From NCBI GenBank assembly GCA_002494625.1, contig DACH01000001.1, forward strand, positions 186,001 to 250,000: DNA of 64,000 nt. Direction: 5' to 3'. The position numbers and the translations under genes were made by a program. The DNA comes from Archaeoglobus sp. UBA234 (GTDB lineage: Archaea > Halobacteriota > Archaeoglobi > Archaeoglobales > Archaeoglobaceae). The notes under the pieces were generated by a model. It was not told where the DNA came from. It saw only the letters and a program-made list of their open reading frames with translations, and did no database searches. This document shows positions 9,073 to 17,103 of this stretch, piece by piece. Positions within the stretch are counted from its first letter, which is position 1. Every line of letters starts with the position of its first letter.

Positions 9073-9888
9073 ATGGCTAAAAAAACAGATAACGATAAAA
9101 TTGTCATCAGGAGGTCTGGATACCCAACAAAAGGTGAGCTTGTTGTTGGCACTGTAACAAGAGTTCTTGACTTTGGAGCCTTTATTTCCCTTGATGAGTA
9201 TGAGAACAAAGAGGGTCTCGTGCATATCAGCGAAATTGCCGCAGGATGGATAAAAGATATCAGAGACTATGTCAAAAAAGGTCAGAAAGTCGTCTGCAAA
9301 GTTCTCGACATAAATCCGAAAAGAGGACACATAGATTTGTCAATAAAGGATGTAAATGAAAGACAGAGAAGAGAGAAGATGCAGCAATGGAAGAGTGAGC
9401 AAAGAGCATTTAAATGGCTTGAAATAGCAGGAGAGAAAGCTGAAGTTCCAAGAAATGAGCTGGTAAAAATCGGGAAGAAACTTCTTGAGGAGTTTGACAC
9501 TCTTTACAATGCCTTCGAAGAGACAATATATGAGGGTGCAGAGAGTATTTCAAAGATTGCCGGAGAGGACCTTGCAAAGGCAATAGAGGAGATTGCCCAT
9601 GAAAATATCAAGCCACAGAAGATAAAAATCAGAGGTTTTCTTGAACTTAAAAGCAATGCTCCTGATGGGGTAGAGAGAATAAAGGAGGCATTGATGGAGA
9701 TAAACAAGGTCAAAGCTGAGGATATCGAGCTAAAAATAGAATATGTTGGGGCTCCAAGATACAGAATCATTCTTGAAGGAGAGGATTACAAATCAGCCGA
9801 GAAGGTACTGAAAAGTGCAACAGATAGGGTTCTTAAAAAGATAAAGAAACTCGGTGGTGAGGGGGCTTTTATCAGAGAGGCTGCATAA
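9073..9888 (+). CDS. eif2a: Translation initiation factor aIF2 subunit alpha
   Basis: Alpha subunit of the heterotrimeric aIF2 that brings initiator Met-tRNA to the ribosome; it has 271 residues. The N-terminal S1/OB domain (about 15-95) contains ELVVGTVTRVLDFGAFISLD and GLVHISEIAAGWIKDIRDYV. A helical middle domain and a C-terminal alpha/beta domain (about 180-265) follow. ATATTTAAAT at 9041-9050 is a TATA box about 28 bases before the ATG, so translation is probably leaderless. It heads a translation and ribosome-biogenesis cluster with Nop10. Confidence 0.95.
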   Translation: MAKKTDNDKIVIRRSGYPTKGELVVGTVTRVLDFGAFISLDEYENKEGLVHISEIAAGWIKDIRDYVKKGQKVVCKVLDINPKRGHIDLSIKDVNERQRREKMQQWKSEQRAFKWLEIAGEKAEVPRNELVKIGKKLLEEFDTLYNAFEETIYEGAESISKIAGEDLAKAIEEIAHENIKPQKIKIRGFLELKSNAPDGVERIKEALMEINKVKAEDIELKIEYVGAPRYRIILEGEDYKSAEKVLKSATDRVLKKIKKLGGEGAFIREAA

Positions 9889-9955
9889 CCAATTCCCTAA
9901 ATTTTTCGTGACTAACAAAAAACCCTTTATAGCGATTAGATGGAGTTTCCTAAAT

Positions 9956-10135
9956 ATGAAAACAAAAATGAGGAAGTGTAAAAAGTGTGCAAGATATACT
10001 TTCAAAGATATTTGCCCCGATTGTGGGGAAAGAACTTCAATTCCAATCCCCCCAAAATATTCACCCGAGGATCCCTATCAGAAATACAGGATAAAGTTGA
10101 GAATGGAAAAGGGCTTTTTCAGCCTCAGAAATTGA
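9956..10135 (+). CDS. nop10: H/ACA RNP protein Nop10
   Basis: Small scaffold of the archaeal box H/ACA pseudouridylation complex, bridging Cbf5 and L7Ae. The 59 residues carry the zinc ribbon CKKC-x8-CPDC followed by GERTSIPIPPKYSPEDPYQKYR, typical of the family (this string is split here as GERTSIPIPPKYS and PEDPYQKYR). A longer open frame begins upstream at 9854 inside aIF2-alpha, but the family starts at this region. CTTTATAG near 9925-9932 lies about 26 bases before ATG 9956. ATG at 9968 is an alternative. Confidence 0.9.
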   Translation: MKTKMRKCKKCARYTFKDICPDCGERTSIPIPPKYSPEDPYQKYRIKLRMEKGFFSLRN

Positions 10136-10148
10136 TGGAGGTGATTTT

Positions 10149-10928
10149 ATGCTGAGTAAGGTTGATGTAAGATACCTGAAAAAACCGGAAGAATTCGATT
10201 TAAAAGACCCCGTCATGATAGAGGGTTTACCCGGGATAGGACATGTTGGAAAGCTTGTTGCGGACCACTTAGTAAAAGAACTGAACGCAGAAAAGGTTGT
10301 CGAAATTTACTCTCACCACTTCCCACCCCAGGTAATGGTGGAAGAGGATGGAACAATCAGAATGCCAAAAAATGAAGTTTATTTACACAGAGCATCTGAC
10401 AGTGCTCCAGATCTGCTGATTCTGGTCGGTGATTTTCAGAGTATCAGCAGCGAAGGCCACTTTGAACTCGTCAATGCCTATATAGACATTGCAAAAAAGT
10501 TCGGCGTTAAGAGAATATACACACTGGGTGGATATGGTATAGGTAAGCTTGTAGAGGAACCCTATGTTCTCGGTGCGGCAAACAGCAAAAAGCTGATAGA
10601 TGAACTTTCCACCTATGGAATTCAGTTTGAAAAGGGCGAGCCTGGTGGAGGGATAATCGGTGCATCAGGTTTAATTCTTGGTGTTTCACAGCTCGAAGGA
10701 ATTGAGTCTGCCTGTCTGATGGGTGTCACATCAGGCTACATGGTCGATCCAAAAAGTGCAAAGGCTGTTTTGGATGTTCTGATGAGGATGCTCAACATCA
10801 ATGTTAGTGTTGAGGCACTCGACGAGAGGGCAAGGGAGATGGAGAGATTAGTTGCTCAGATAAGAGAGATGCAGGAGGCAACAGTCCAGCAGTGGAAGAG
10901 CGATGAGGATCTTGGTTACTTCAGATGA
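10149..10928 (+). CDS. PAC2-family proteasome assembly chaperone-like protein
   Basis: A 259-residue PAC2-superfamily protein (PbaA/PbaB-like) that in other archaea helps proteasome alpha-subunit assembly. Conserved blocks are MIEGLPGIGHVGKLVADHL (about 21-39), DLLILVGDFQSISSEGHF, TLGGYGIGKLVEEPYVLGAA and GGIIGASGLILGVSQ. The C-terminal quarter is helical (ERAREMERLVAQIREMQEAT). The chain ends in YFR, close to the HbYX tail used to dock into alpha-ring pockets. A near-perfect GGAGGTGAT site precedes the ATG. It likely shares a transcript with Nop10, 13 bases upstream. Confidence 0.85.
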   Translation: MLSKVDVRYLKKPEEFDLKDPVMIEGLPGIGHVGKLVADHLVKELNAEKVVEIYSHHFPPQVMVEEDGTIRMPKNEVYLHRASDSAPDLLILVGDFQSISSEGHFELVNAYIDIAKKFGVKRIYTLGGYGIGKLVEEPYVLGAANSKKLIDELSTYGIQFEKGEPGGGIIGASGLILGVSQLEGIESACLMGVTSGYMVDPKSAKAVLDVLMRMLNINVSVEALDERAREMERLVAQIREMQEATVQQWKSDEDLGYFR

Positions 10929-10950
10929 TTTCTAAATCCATTTTTCGAAA

Positions 10951-11673
10951 ATGATGGTGAAAACCGGCTGCTGCGGTTTTCCCGTTTCTTTTAAAAAATA
11001 TCTGTACTCCTTTGATGTTGTTGAAGTCCAGAAAACATTTTACAAACCACCAAATCCAGAAACTGCTATTAAATGGAGAAAAGAGGCAGATAAAATAAAT
11101 TCTGACTTTGAGTTTGTTATAAAGGCTTTTCAGCTGATAACACATCCACCATCCAGCCCCACTTACAGAAAGGCTGGAATAAAGGCTGAAAAAACCGGAT
11201 TTTTCAGACCTTCGGGCGAAGTCATGGAAGCCTGGGAGAAAACCGAAGAGATTGCCAGAATTCTCAAAGCAAAGAAAATCCTCTTCCAGACTCCCCTCTC
11301 CTTCCACTGTTCAGAGGAGAATATCAGCAACATGCAGGATTTTTTCGGTTCCATTAAGGGTTTCATACTGATATGGGAGCCAAGAGGGTGGGATGAGGAG
11401 TCACTAATGAGAGCCAAGGAAAGGCTTGAGGATTATGGAGTTGTTCACTGTGTTGATCCAATGATTTCAAAACCTCTTTTTGGAGATATAAACTATTTCA
11501 GACTCCATGGAAGGTATGAAGGTAGAAGAATCGTTTACTCTCACAACTACTCCGAGGAGGAGCTGACAAAATTGAGAGATTCCATAGGAGGAGAGAGGAG
11601 CTGTTATGTTATGTTCAACAACAAAAACATGTTTGAAAATGCCCAGAGGTTTAAACTTATCCTCCAACAGTAA
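10951..11673 (+). CDS. DUF72 family TIM-barrel protein
   Basis: A 240-residue DUF72 (YecE-like) protein of unknown function. Recognition rests on the N-terminal GCCGFPVSFKKYLYSFDVVE, FYKPPNPETAIKWRKEAD, FEFVIKAFQLITHPPSSPTY, and the later YFRLHGRYEG with YVMFNNKNMFENAQRF, which form the conserved barrel. It starts 22 bases after the PAC2-family gene in the same direction and may be cotranscribed. It converges with the next gene with three bases between stops. Confidence 0.85.
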   Translation: MMVKTGCCGFPVSFKKYLYSFDVVEVQKTFYKPPNPETAIKWRKEADKINSDFEFVIKAFQLITHPPSSPTYRKAGIKAEKTGFFRPSGEVMEAWEKTEEIARILKAKKILFQTPLSFHCSEENISNMQDFFGSIKGFILIWEPRGWDEESLMRAKERLEDYGVVHCVDPMISKPLFGDINYFRLHGRYEGRRIVYSHNYSEEELTKLRDSIGGERSCYVMFNNKNMFENAQRFKLILQQ

Positions 11674-11676
11674 TTC

Positions 11677-12477
11677 TTATCTCCTGAAAAACTTTCTCAG
11701 ATATCTGCCTTCTTTCTTAAGCAGTTCAACCTTTTTTTCAAAGTTGAATTTACCTATTCTCAAACCCAGATCATCAAGTTCAACCGTTATTTTTTTATCA
11801 TAACCGATTTCTGAAAGAGTTTTGAGTAGCTTTTCAATCCTTTCAAAGCCTATAAATGAGACATGTCTGCCTTTACTGTCATAACCGCTAACATGAATGT
11901 TCTCAATTCTATTGAAAAAGTCCAGAAAACCCTCCGCATTGAGCTCTGAATTCTTGGTTGCATGGTTCAAATCAAAGGTAAAACCAAGATTGAATTCTTT
12001 CAAGTTTTCAAGTACTTCTTCAGGTGTTTTGCAGAGATAGTTTACTTTTGGTTCTGAATTTTCAAGACAAAGTATCACATTTTTCAACTTTGAATACTTT
12101 GAGCATACTCTCAGATAGTTCTTGAGGGATGCATAATCTGCCCAAACCGGTTCTCTCAGGGCACTCCTTTTCCCTGCATGGATTGTTACAACCTTCACAT
12201 TCAGCTTTTTTGTGAGGTCAATCGAGTAAAGTGTTTCCTTCAATGTCAGTTCACAGAGATTACGATTAACGGAAACAGGATTTAAATCCAGAACAGGAGA
12301 ATGGACTGCTAGTATTTTTTCCCTGATGGTCTCAAGTTTTTCTTCACGTCTGTCTATCCAGAAATGGGGGGTTTCAACCCAGAACTCAATACCATCATAT
12401 CCTGAAAGTTCAGATGCTTTCGCTATGCTCTCCACATCGTACTCGTAGAGGAACATGCTCGAAAATAACAGTTCCAT
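11677..12477 (-). CDS. Sugar phosphate isomerase/epimerase-like TIM-barrel protein
   Basis: A 266-residue member of the xylose isomerase/AP endonuclease IV-like barrel superfamily. Features are SGYDGIEFWVE (about 25-35), ILAVHSPVLDLNPVSVNR, KVVTIHAGK, ILCLENSEPK, LGFTFDLNHA and NIHVSGYDSKGRHV, the standard succession of His, Glu, Asp and His metal ligands. It could be a sugar isomerase/epimerase or an endonuclease-type enzyme, and sequence alone does not decide. The neighbours give no pathway hint. Confidence 0.75.
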   Translation of the reverse strand: MELLFSSMFLYEYDVESIAKASELSGYDGIEFWVETPHFWIDRREEKLETIREKILAVHSPVLDLNPVSVNRNLCELTLKETLYSIDLTKKLNVKVVTIHAGKRSALREPVWADYASLKNYLRVCSKYSKLKNVILCLENSEPKVNYLCKTPEEVLENLKEFNLGFTFDLNHATKNSELNAEGFLDFFNRIENIHVSGYDSKGRHVSFIGFERIEKLLKTLSEIGYDKKITVELDDLGLRIGKFNFEKKVELLKKEGRYLRKFFRR

Positions 12478-12630
12478 AATGACAATAAATCGGGAGATTT
12501 TTTAACTTTAGGTTTACCTGCTTTGATGCGTACATGCACTATGCTACAATATTTGGATTACCCGCCAATACTTGGAGGAAATTTAAACCTGCGTAAGTTT
12601 AATTAAATATGGCAGGAAGACTAAGCAAGG

Positions 12631-13623
12631 ATGTCTGAAGGAAGTGATTGGATGAGATTTGATGATATTGGTAGCTTCCCTCTGCCCGATGGCATTGACA
12701 GACCATGGGCGGACGAGAATCTGAATACAAAGGAATTCGAGGAGATGGCACAGAGAGCTTTCATAATGAAAGTAAAATCGGGCCTTGAGGTGCCAACATA
12801 CCCTCAGTTTAGAGATATGGTCAAAATGTTCTCAGAGCTCATAAAGGATGAGGCTTTTCAGGAAGATGTTTATCTCATAAAAAAAGAGCATGCGATCATT
12901 CCTGAGTTCAAATCCCTTGAAAAAATTGAGTACAGAGGAGATGTGAGAGTATGCATAACGGGACCTTTTGAGGTTTATCTATCCGAATTCGGTAGTGTAA
13001 TCTATGATGATATTCTCTCCTCCATTTCCAGATCTCTCTCAAGGTTTGTTGAGAATGCAATTGATTCAAGACTAAATGTTACATGTGTAAGCATCGATGA
13101 CCCAAGTCTTGGTCTGAATCCAGAGCTGCAACCCACTCCCGAGCAGCTTGAGCTTGCTTATGAGAACTTCGATTTTGATGTGGATGTTCAGATTCACCTC
13201 CACGCACCGCTTTACTATGAAAAACTGCTGGATGTCAAAACAATAGATGTGATAGGCATTGAAACTGCAAAGGATGAGAAAGCCCTTGAATTTGTAGATG
13301 CAGAAGAACTGGAATCATACGAAAAAGGATTGAGAGCGGGGATTTCCAGAACAGATATAGATTCCATGATAGCCGAATTCAACCTGATGCATGGAGTAAA
13401 TGCATGGAAAGACGAAAATCTTATACTGAAGGCGATTGATGAGATTGAGAGTGCTGAAAATATCCTGAAAAGGCTTCAGAGAACCTATAGTATATTTGGA
13501 GAAAATCTAAGGTATGTCGGTCCGGACTGCGGGCTTGGTGGTTTTCCAACTCAAAAGTCAGCCATAAAGTTGCTGGAGAACACCGCAAAGGCGATTGATA
13601 TTTTCAGAAATATGGGGGATTGA
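12631..13623 (+). CDS. Core-MetE type methionine synthase
   Basis: A 330-residue protein equal to the catalytic C-terminal half of cobalamin-independent MetE. Archaeal versions transfer a methyl group, probably from methylcobamide or a corrinoid protein, to homocysteine. Motifs are FDDIGSFPLP (N-terminus), CITGPFEVY, VSIDDPSLGLNPEL (homocysteine site), IHLHAPLYYE, IGIETAKDEK and VGPDCGLGGFP. The zinc set reads H-x-H, E, C, where bacterial MetE has H-x-C, E, C. Start 12631 lies about 28 bases after TTAATTAAATA. ATG 12652 behind GGAAGTGAT is an alternative giving MRFDDIGSFP. It overlaps closely with MarC. Confidence 0.85.
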   Translation: MSEGSDWMRFDDIGSFPLPDGIDRPWADENLNTKEFEEMAQRAFIMKVKSGLEVPTYPQFRDMVKMFSELIKDEAFQEDVYLIKKEHAIIPEFKSLEKIEYRGDVRVCITGPFEVYLSEFGSVIYDDILSSISRSLSRFVENAIDSRLNVTCVSIDDPSLGLNPELQPTPEQLELAYENFDFDVDVQIHLHAPLYYEKLLDVKTIDVIGIETAKDEKALEFVDAEELESYEKGLRAGISRTDIDSMIAEFNLMHGVNAWKDENLILKAIDEIESAENILKRLQRTYSIFGENLRYVGPDCGLGGFPTQKSAIKLLENTAKAIDIFRNMGD

Positions 13624-13624
13624 A

Positions 13625-14257
13625 ATGGACTATCTGAGTTTTTTCATCACAACTTTCACAACAATTTTCATCATCGTTGACCCTCCCGGGAATATACCGA
13701 TGTTCATAGCTGTAACCGAATCTCTATCCGATGAGGATAGAAATAGAATCTCCAAAAAGGCTACTGTCATAGCAGCAGCGATGCTTGTCATTGTAACCCT
13801 TACAGGAGGATACGTACTTGATTTTTTCAGGGTTACAGTTGACTCACTGAAGATAGCCGGAGGAATTCTCCTTTTTGCAGTTTCAGTCGATATTCTGATG
13901 GGGAGCAGGAGAAGAGAAGCATATGTGGAGAAGGGTAAGGAGAGTATAGATATTGATTCCCTTGCAGTTTTCCCCATAGCACTACCACTCTATACAGGTC
14001 CAGGAGCCATAACCGCTGCAATAGTTCTTTACTCATCTGCAGAAACCATCCTGTTTAAAGCAATGGTTATTCTCGGGATACTTCTCACATATCTTGTTGT
14101 AAGACTCACCCATGTTTACAGCAACCAGATTATCAGAATTCTCGGAAAAAGCGGCTCAGATATAGTTGCAAGGTTAATGGCAATATTCCTCGCCGCAATA
14201 GCTGTGGAGTACTTCTTCTCAGGGCTGGAGGGGAAGATAGAGGGCATTCTACGGTGA
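13625..14257 (+). CDS. MarC family integral membrane protein
   Basis: A 210-residue polytopic protein with about six membrane segments. MarC-family marks are FFITTFTTIFIIVDPPGNIP (first helix and loop), LKIAGGILLFAVSVDIL and FPIALPLYTGPGAITAAIVL. Relatives were once called multiple-antibiotic-resistance proteins, but their transport role is unproven. Its ATG follows the methionine synthase stop by one base, and its stop overlaps the Nudix ribosome site, so the four genes 12631-15389 look like one operon. Confidence 0.88.
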   Translation: MDYLSFFITTFTTIFIIVDPPGNIPMFIAVTESLSDEDRNRISKKATVIAAAMLVIVTLTGGYVLDFFRVTVDSLKIAGGILLFAVSVDILMGSRRREAYVEKGKESIDIDSLAVFPIALPLYTGPGAITAAIVLYSSAETILFKAMVILGILLTYLVVRLTHVYSNQIIRILGKSGSDIVARLMAIFLAAIAVEYFFSGLEGKIEGILR

Positions 14258-14262
14258 TGAAC

Positions 14263-14700
14263 ATGGGAAGAAAGTATCCCTCCTACCCTTTCGTTGGAAC
14301 AGGTGCAGTAATCTTAGATGGAGAGAAAATTCTTCTGGTAAAAAGGGCTAATGAGCCAAACAGAGGATTGTGGAGTGTTCCCGGAGGTGTTGTCAGGCTC
14401 GGTGAAACTCTTCATTCGGCTCTAATCAGGGAAGTGAAGGAAGAGACTGGACTTGATATTGAGGTGAAGGATGTTGCATGTGTAAGCGAGGAAATCTTCA
14501 GAAATGGAGACATAAGGTTTCACTATGTTATCATAGATTTTTTTGCAGAAATAAAATCAGGAGAGTTGAGAGCAGGAAGCGATGCAATGGATGTGGGCTG
14601 GTTTTCCTTTGATGAAGTTGAGGAGATTGAAGCAGTTGATTTCATAAAGAAACTCGTGAAAACTCTTAAATCAGGAGAAGGTGGAATCTATCTGAGGTGA
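14263..14700 (+). CDS. Nudix hydrolase (ADP-ribose pyrophosphatase-like)
   Basis: A 145-residue Nudix enzyme hydrolysing a nucleoside diphosphate linked to a second moiety. The Nudix box is GGVVRLGETLHSALIREVKEETGL (given here as GGVVRLGETLHS then ALIREVKEETGL), complete with the G-x5-E-x7-REVxEE core. The N-terminus VGTGAVILDGEKILLVKR is typical. Starts at 14254, 14257 and 14263 are possible. GGTGAT at 14253-14258 best serves ATG 14263. The stop overlaps the next gene's ribosome site, supporting an operon. Confidence 0.87.
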   Translation: MGRKYPSYPFVGTGAVILDGEKILLVKRANEPNRGLWSVPGGVVRLGETLHSALIREVKEETGLDIEVKDVACVSEEIFRNGDIRFHYVIIDFFAEIKSGELRAGSDAMDVGWFSFDEVEEIEAVDFIKKLVKTLKSGEGGIYLR

Positions 14701-14702
14701 AC

Positions 14703-15389
14703 ATGAGAGTAAAAGGATACATATCCGTCTGCGAAGCTCTGAAATCCGGGAAACTGAACAGAGTATTTTACAACCCTGAATCAGACTCGTCCAAGATTTT
14801 AAATCTCATTATAGAATGCAGAAGGAAGGGAATTCCTACAATCCCAAAAAAAATTTCGGGAATTGAAGGAGATGTCTCTCCCGTTGAATATGCAAGCTTC
14901 GATTTTATTTTGAAAAAAGCTGTGGAGAACATCACACCCATCGTTATGCTCGATAAAATCAAAGACCCGGCGAATCTTGGTGCTGTAATAAGGACTGCCG
15001 AGTTTTTGGGATGTGCAGGTGTTGTAATTGCGAAAAGAAGAGGTGCACAAATTACAGATGCTGTTGTTAGAGTTTCAACAGGGGCGGTTTTCCACATCCC
15101 GATTGCAAGAGAGGAAAATCTTGTCAACTGCGCCAGAAAAGCAAAAAAGATTGGACTTTCAATTATCGGTGCTGAAATCGATGGAGATAACCTCGAGAAT
15201 GTTAATATCTCCCCTCCTGTCGTGCTTGTATTCGGAGAAGAGGACAGAGGGATTTCAAAACCTCTGAGGAAGCAATGTGACTTTATTGTGCGAATCAGGG
15301 GTTATGGGATAACAAACTCCCTCAATGTATCAAATGCAGCAGCAATAATCATCTATGAATCGATGAAACAGAAAGAACTGCTTCAGTAA
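14703..15389 (+). CDS. SpoU/TrmH-family RNA 2'-O-methyltransferase
   Basis: A SPOUT methyltransferase of 228 residues resembling bacterial RlmB (23S rRNA Gm2251). The N-terminal substrate domain (VKGYISVCEALKSGKLNRVF) precedes the catalytic domain with motif 1 LDKIKDPANLGAVIRTAEFL, motif 2 VLVFGEEDRGISKPL and motif 3 IRGYGITNSLNVSNAAAII. ATG 14703 follows GAGGTGA, and GTG 14697 would add two residues. The target RNA is not determinable. It is the last gene of the methionine synthase-MarC-Nudix unit. Confidence 0.88.
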   Translation: MRVKGYISVCEALKSGKLNRVFYNPESDSSKILNLIIECRRKGIPTIPKKISGIEGDVSPVEYASFDFILKKAVENITPIVMLDKIKDPANLGAVIRTAEFLGCAGVVIAKRRGAQITDAVVRVSTGAVFHIPIAREENLVNCARKAKKIGLSIIGAEIDGDNLENVNISPPVVLVFGEEDRGISKPLRKQCDFIVRIRGYGITNSLNVSNAAAIIIYESMKQKELLQ

Positions 15390-15431
15390 AGTTCTTTATC
15401 AGCCCCGATAATTTTCTCCAAAGGTGGTAGA

Positions 15432-16781
15432 ATGGATATTGAGGGTTTTGCAAGGAGATCACTTGCCAGAATGGAAGAAAATAAGGTGAAGAAAATACTT
15501 GCTGAAAGAATAGCTGAAATAAAGCAATGGGATATTGAGAGAGCTGAAAAATGGGCTGATGCAGTTGTTGTGGAGGTAAAAAATGCGACTTCAAAAAGTA
15601 ATTTTATCCTTGATTATTATCGCTCTGGAGTCTCAATGGGTGAATTTGGGGTAGGTTCAAGAGGAAGAGGGGATTTTTACGTCCACCGAAAGATCGCAGA
15701 AGTTATTGGAGAGAGTAAAGCCGTGCTGTCAACCAAAGACCTCGATGATGCAGGAGTTGTGAGGGCAGGAAGCGTTTACATATCCGTTGCAATAGATGGG
15801 ATTCATTCCAGACTCAGCGAGTTTCCCTTTGTAGCTGGTTTTCATGTCACCCGAGCTGCAATGAGAGATGTTTATGTGATGGGGTCAAAGCCTGTTGCGG
15901 TTTTTTCTGATATACACATAGCAGATGATGGAGATGTTTCGAAAATTTTCGACCATATAGCCGGGATATCCGCAGTTTGTGAGTTAACAGGCGTACCTCT
16001 TGTCAGTGGAAGCACACTGAGAATTGGTGGAGATATGGTTATTGGAGAAAGAATGACAGGCGGAGTTGGATGTGTTGGAATTTCAGAGCATATTACACCA
16101 AGAAGAAATGCAAGAGAAGGAGATGTCATCCTCCTTACGGAGGGGGCTGGTGGAGGGACGATTGTCACCACTGCAATATATTACGCAATGCATGAACTCA
16201 TAGAGCATACGCTGAACATCGATTTCCTGCTCTCCTGTGAGGCAATTTTCAGTAATAACCTTGTGAAAGAAATTCACTCGATGAGTGATGTTACAAATGG
16301 TGGAATAAGAGGAGATGCTGAAGAGATATCTTCGGTTTCCGGAAAGGCTTTAGTTTTCGACTACGAGCAGACGAGAAAAGCAGTCAATCCTGAAATTCTG
16401 AAAATGTTGGATGAACTTGAGATAGATTTCATGGGAGTGTCGATTGACTCGCTGATGATAATCGCCCCAGCAGAAGTGGCTGATAGGGTTAAAAAGGCAA
16501 TTAAAGAAGTGAATGTCCCTGTCTACAAGGTGGGCTGGGTTGAAAAAGGTAAGGGAGCCTATTTTGTTCAGGATGGTGAAAAGATGCCTCTAAAGCCAAG
16601 ATTCAGGGAGTCTGCATACACACCCCTGAAAAAAATTGTTGGAGAGCTAACTCCCCCTGACTTTGAAGAAATGCAGAAAAAAGTTGATAGAGCCGTTGAG
16701 GAGGCTATAAAAAAGAAGAACAAAGTTATTGATAGTATAAAATCGAAAAGCAATGTAGGCAAAGTGATGTCAGGAAGGTAA
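15432..16781 (+). CDS. AIR synthase-related (PurM/HypE/ThiL-fold) protein, function unknown
   Basis: A 449-residue PurM-superfamily protein. An N-terminal helical extension of about 60 residues (RMEENKVKKILAERIAEIKQ) precedes the ATP-binding half with GVGSRGRGDFYVHRK, TKDLDDAGVV and VAIDGIHSRLSEFPF. The C-terminal half has GDVILLTEGAGGGT and MSDVTNGGIRGDAEEIS. Superfamily members phosphorylate or dehydrate carboxyl, amide or cofactor groups. It lacks an adjacent hydrogenase or purine gene, so the substrate is unknown. The C-terminal 50 residues are rich in Lys/Glu. It converges with and overlaps the MazG-like gene by 12 bases. Confidence 0.7.
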   Translation: MDIEGFARRSLARMEENKVKKILAERIAEIKQWDIERAEKWADAVVVEVKNATSKSNFILDYYRSGVSMGEFGVGSRGRGDFYVHRKIAEVIGESKAVLSTKDLDDAGVVRAGSVYISVAIDGIHSRLSEFPFVAGFHVTRAAMRDVYVMGSKPVAVFSDIHIADDGDVSKIFDHIAGISAVCELTGVPLVSGSTLRIGGDMVIGERMTGGVGCVGISEHITPRRNAREGDVILLTEGAGGGTIVTTAIYYAMHELIEHTLNIDFLLSCEAIFSNNLVKEIHSMSDVTNGGIRGDAEEISSVSGKALVFDYEQTRKAVNPEILKMLDELEIDFMGVSIDSLMIIAPAEVADRVKKAIKEVNVPVYKVGWVEKGKGAYFVQDGEKMPLKPRFRESAYTPLKKIVGELTPPDFEEMQKKVDRAVEEAIKKKNKVIDSIKSKSNVGKVMSGR

Positions 16782-17048
16782 ATCCCATCTGTGACTCGGA
16801 TCATCCTCTATGTACTTTTCAATCAATCTTTTGACAACATCTACCCCATAAAGATTTGCAATGCTGAGAACCATGAAGAGAACATCACAGAGCTCTTCTC
16901 CTATCTGCTCTTTCTGATTTTTTCTCACAGCTTCTGCCAGCTCTCCTACCTCTTCAAAAAGAACAGCAAGCAGGAAAAGCGAACCAGATCCTCTATCTCT
17001 CTCAAAATATTTTTCGCGTATTTTAAGCACGATTTCATCGAGTTCCAT
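16770..17048 (-). CDS. MazG-like nucleotide pyrophosphohydrolase
   Basis: A 92-residue all-alpha NTP pyrophosphatase. The metal-binding pattern ExxE...ExxD is seen in LFEEVGELAEAV (about 29-40) and EELCDVLFMVLSIAN (about 51-65). It may clear aberrant nucleotides. ATG 17048 is chosen because a TATA-like ATATTTAAAA lies about 25 bases upstream on the minus strand. A TTG at 17063 would add five residues. It is divergent from the RCK-DHH gene and shares its palindromic promoter. Confidence 0.85.
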   Translation of the reverse strand: MELDEIVLKIREKYFERDRGSGSLFLLAVLFEEVGELAEAVRKNQKEQIGEELCDVLFMVLSIANLYGVDVVKRLIEKYIEDDPSHRWDLPS

Positions 17049-17060
17049 AGAATGAAATAT

Positions 17061-17082
17061 CAAGATAATTTTAAATATCTTG
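17061..17082. promoter_or_regulatory. Palindromic bidirectional promoter between MazG and RCK-DHH genes
   Basis: Inverted 7-base arms CAAGATA and TATCTTG flank an AT core (ATTTTAAA). The core supplies a TATA-like box about 25 bases from ATG 17048 (minus) and about 30 bases from ATG 17104 (plus). Both genes would therefore be leaderless and share one control element. The geometry is seen directly. Shared regulation is inference. Confidence 0.55.
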
Positions 17083-17103
17083 TTGCTTCAGCTTTTGCTT
17101 GTA

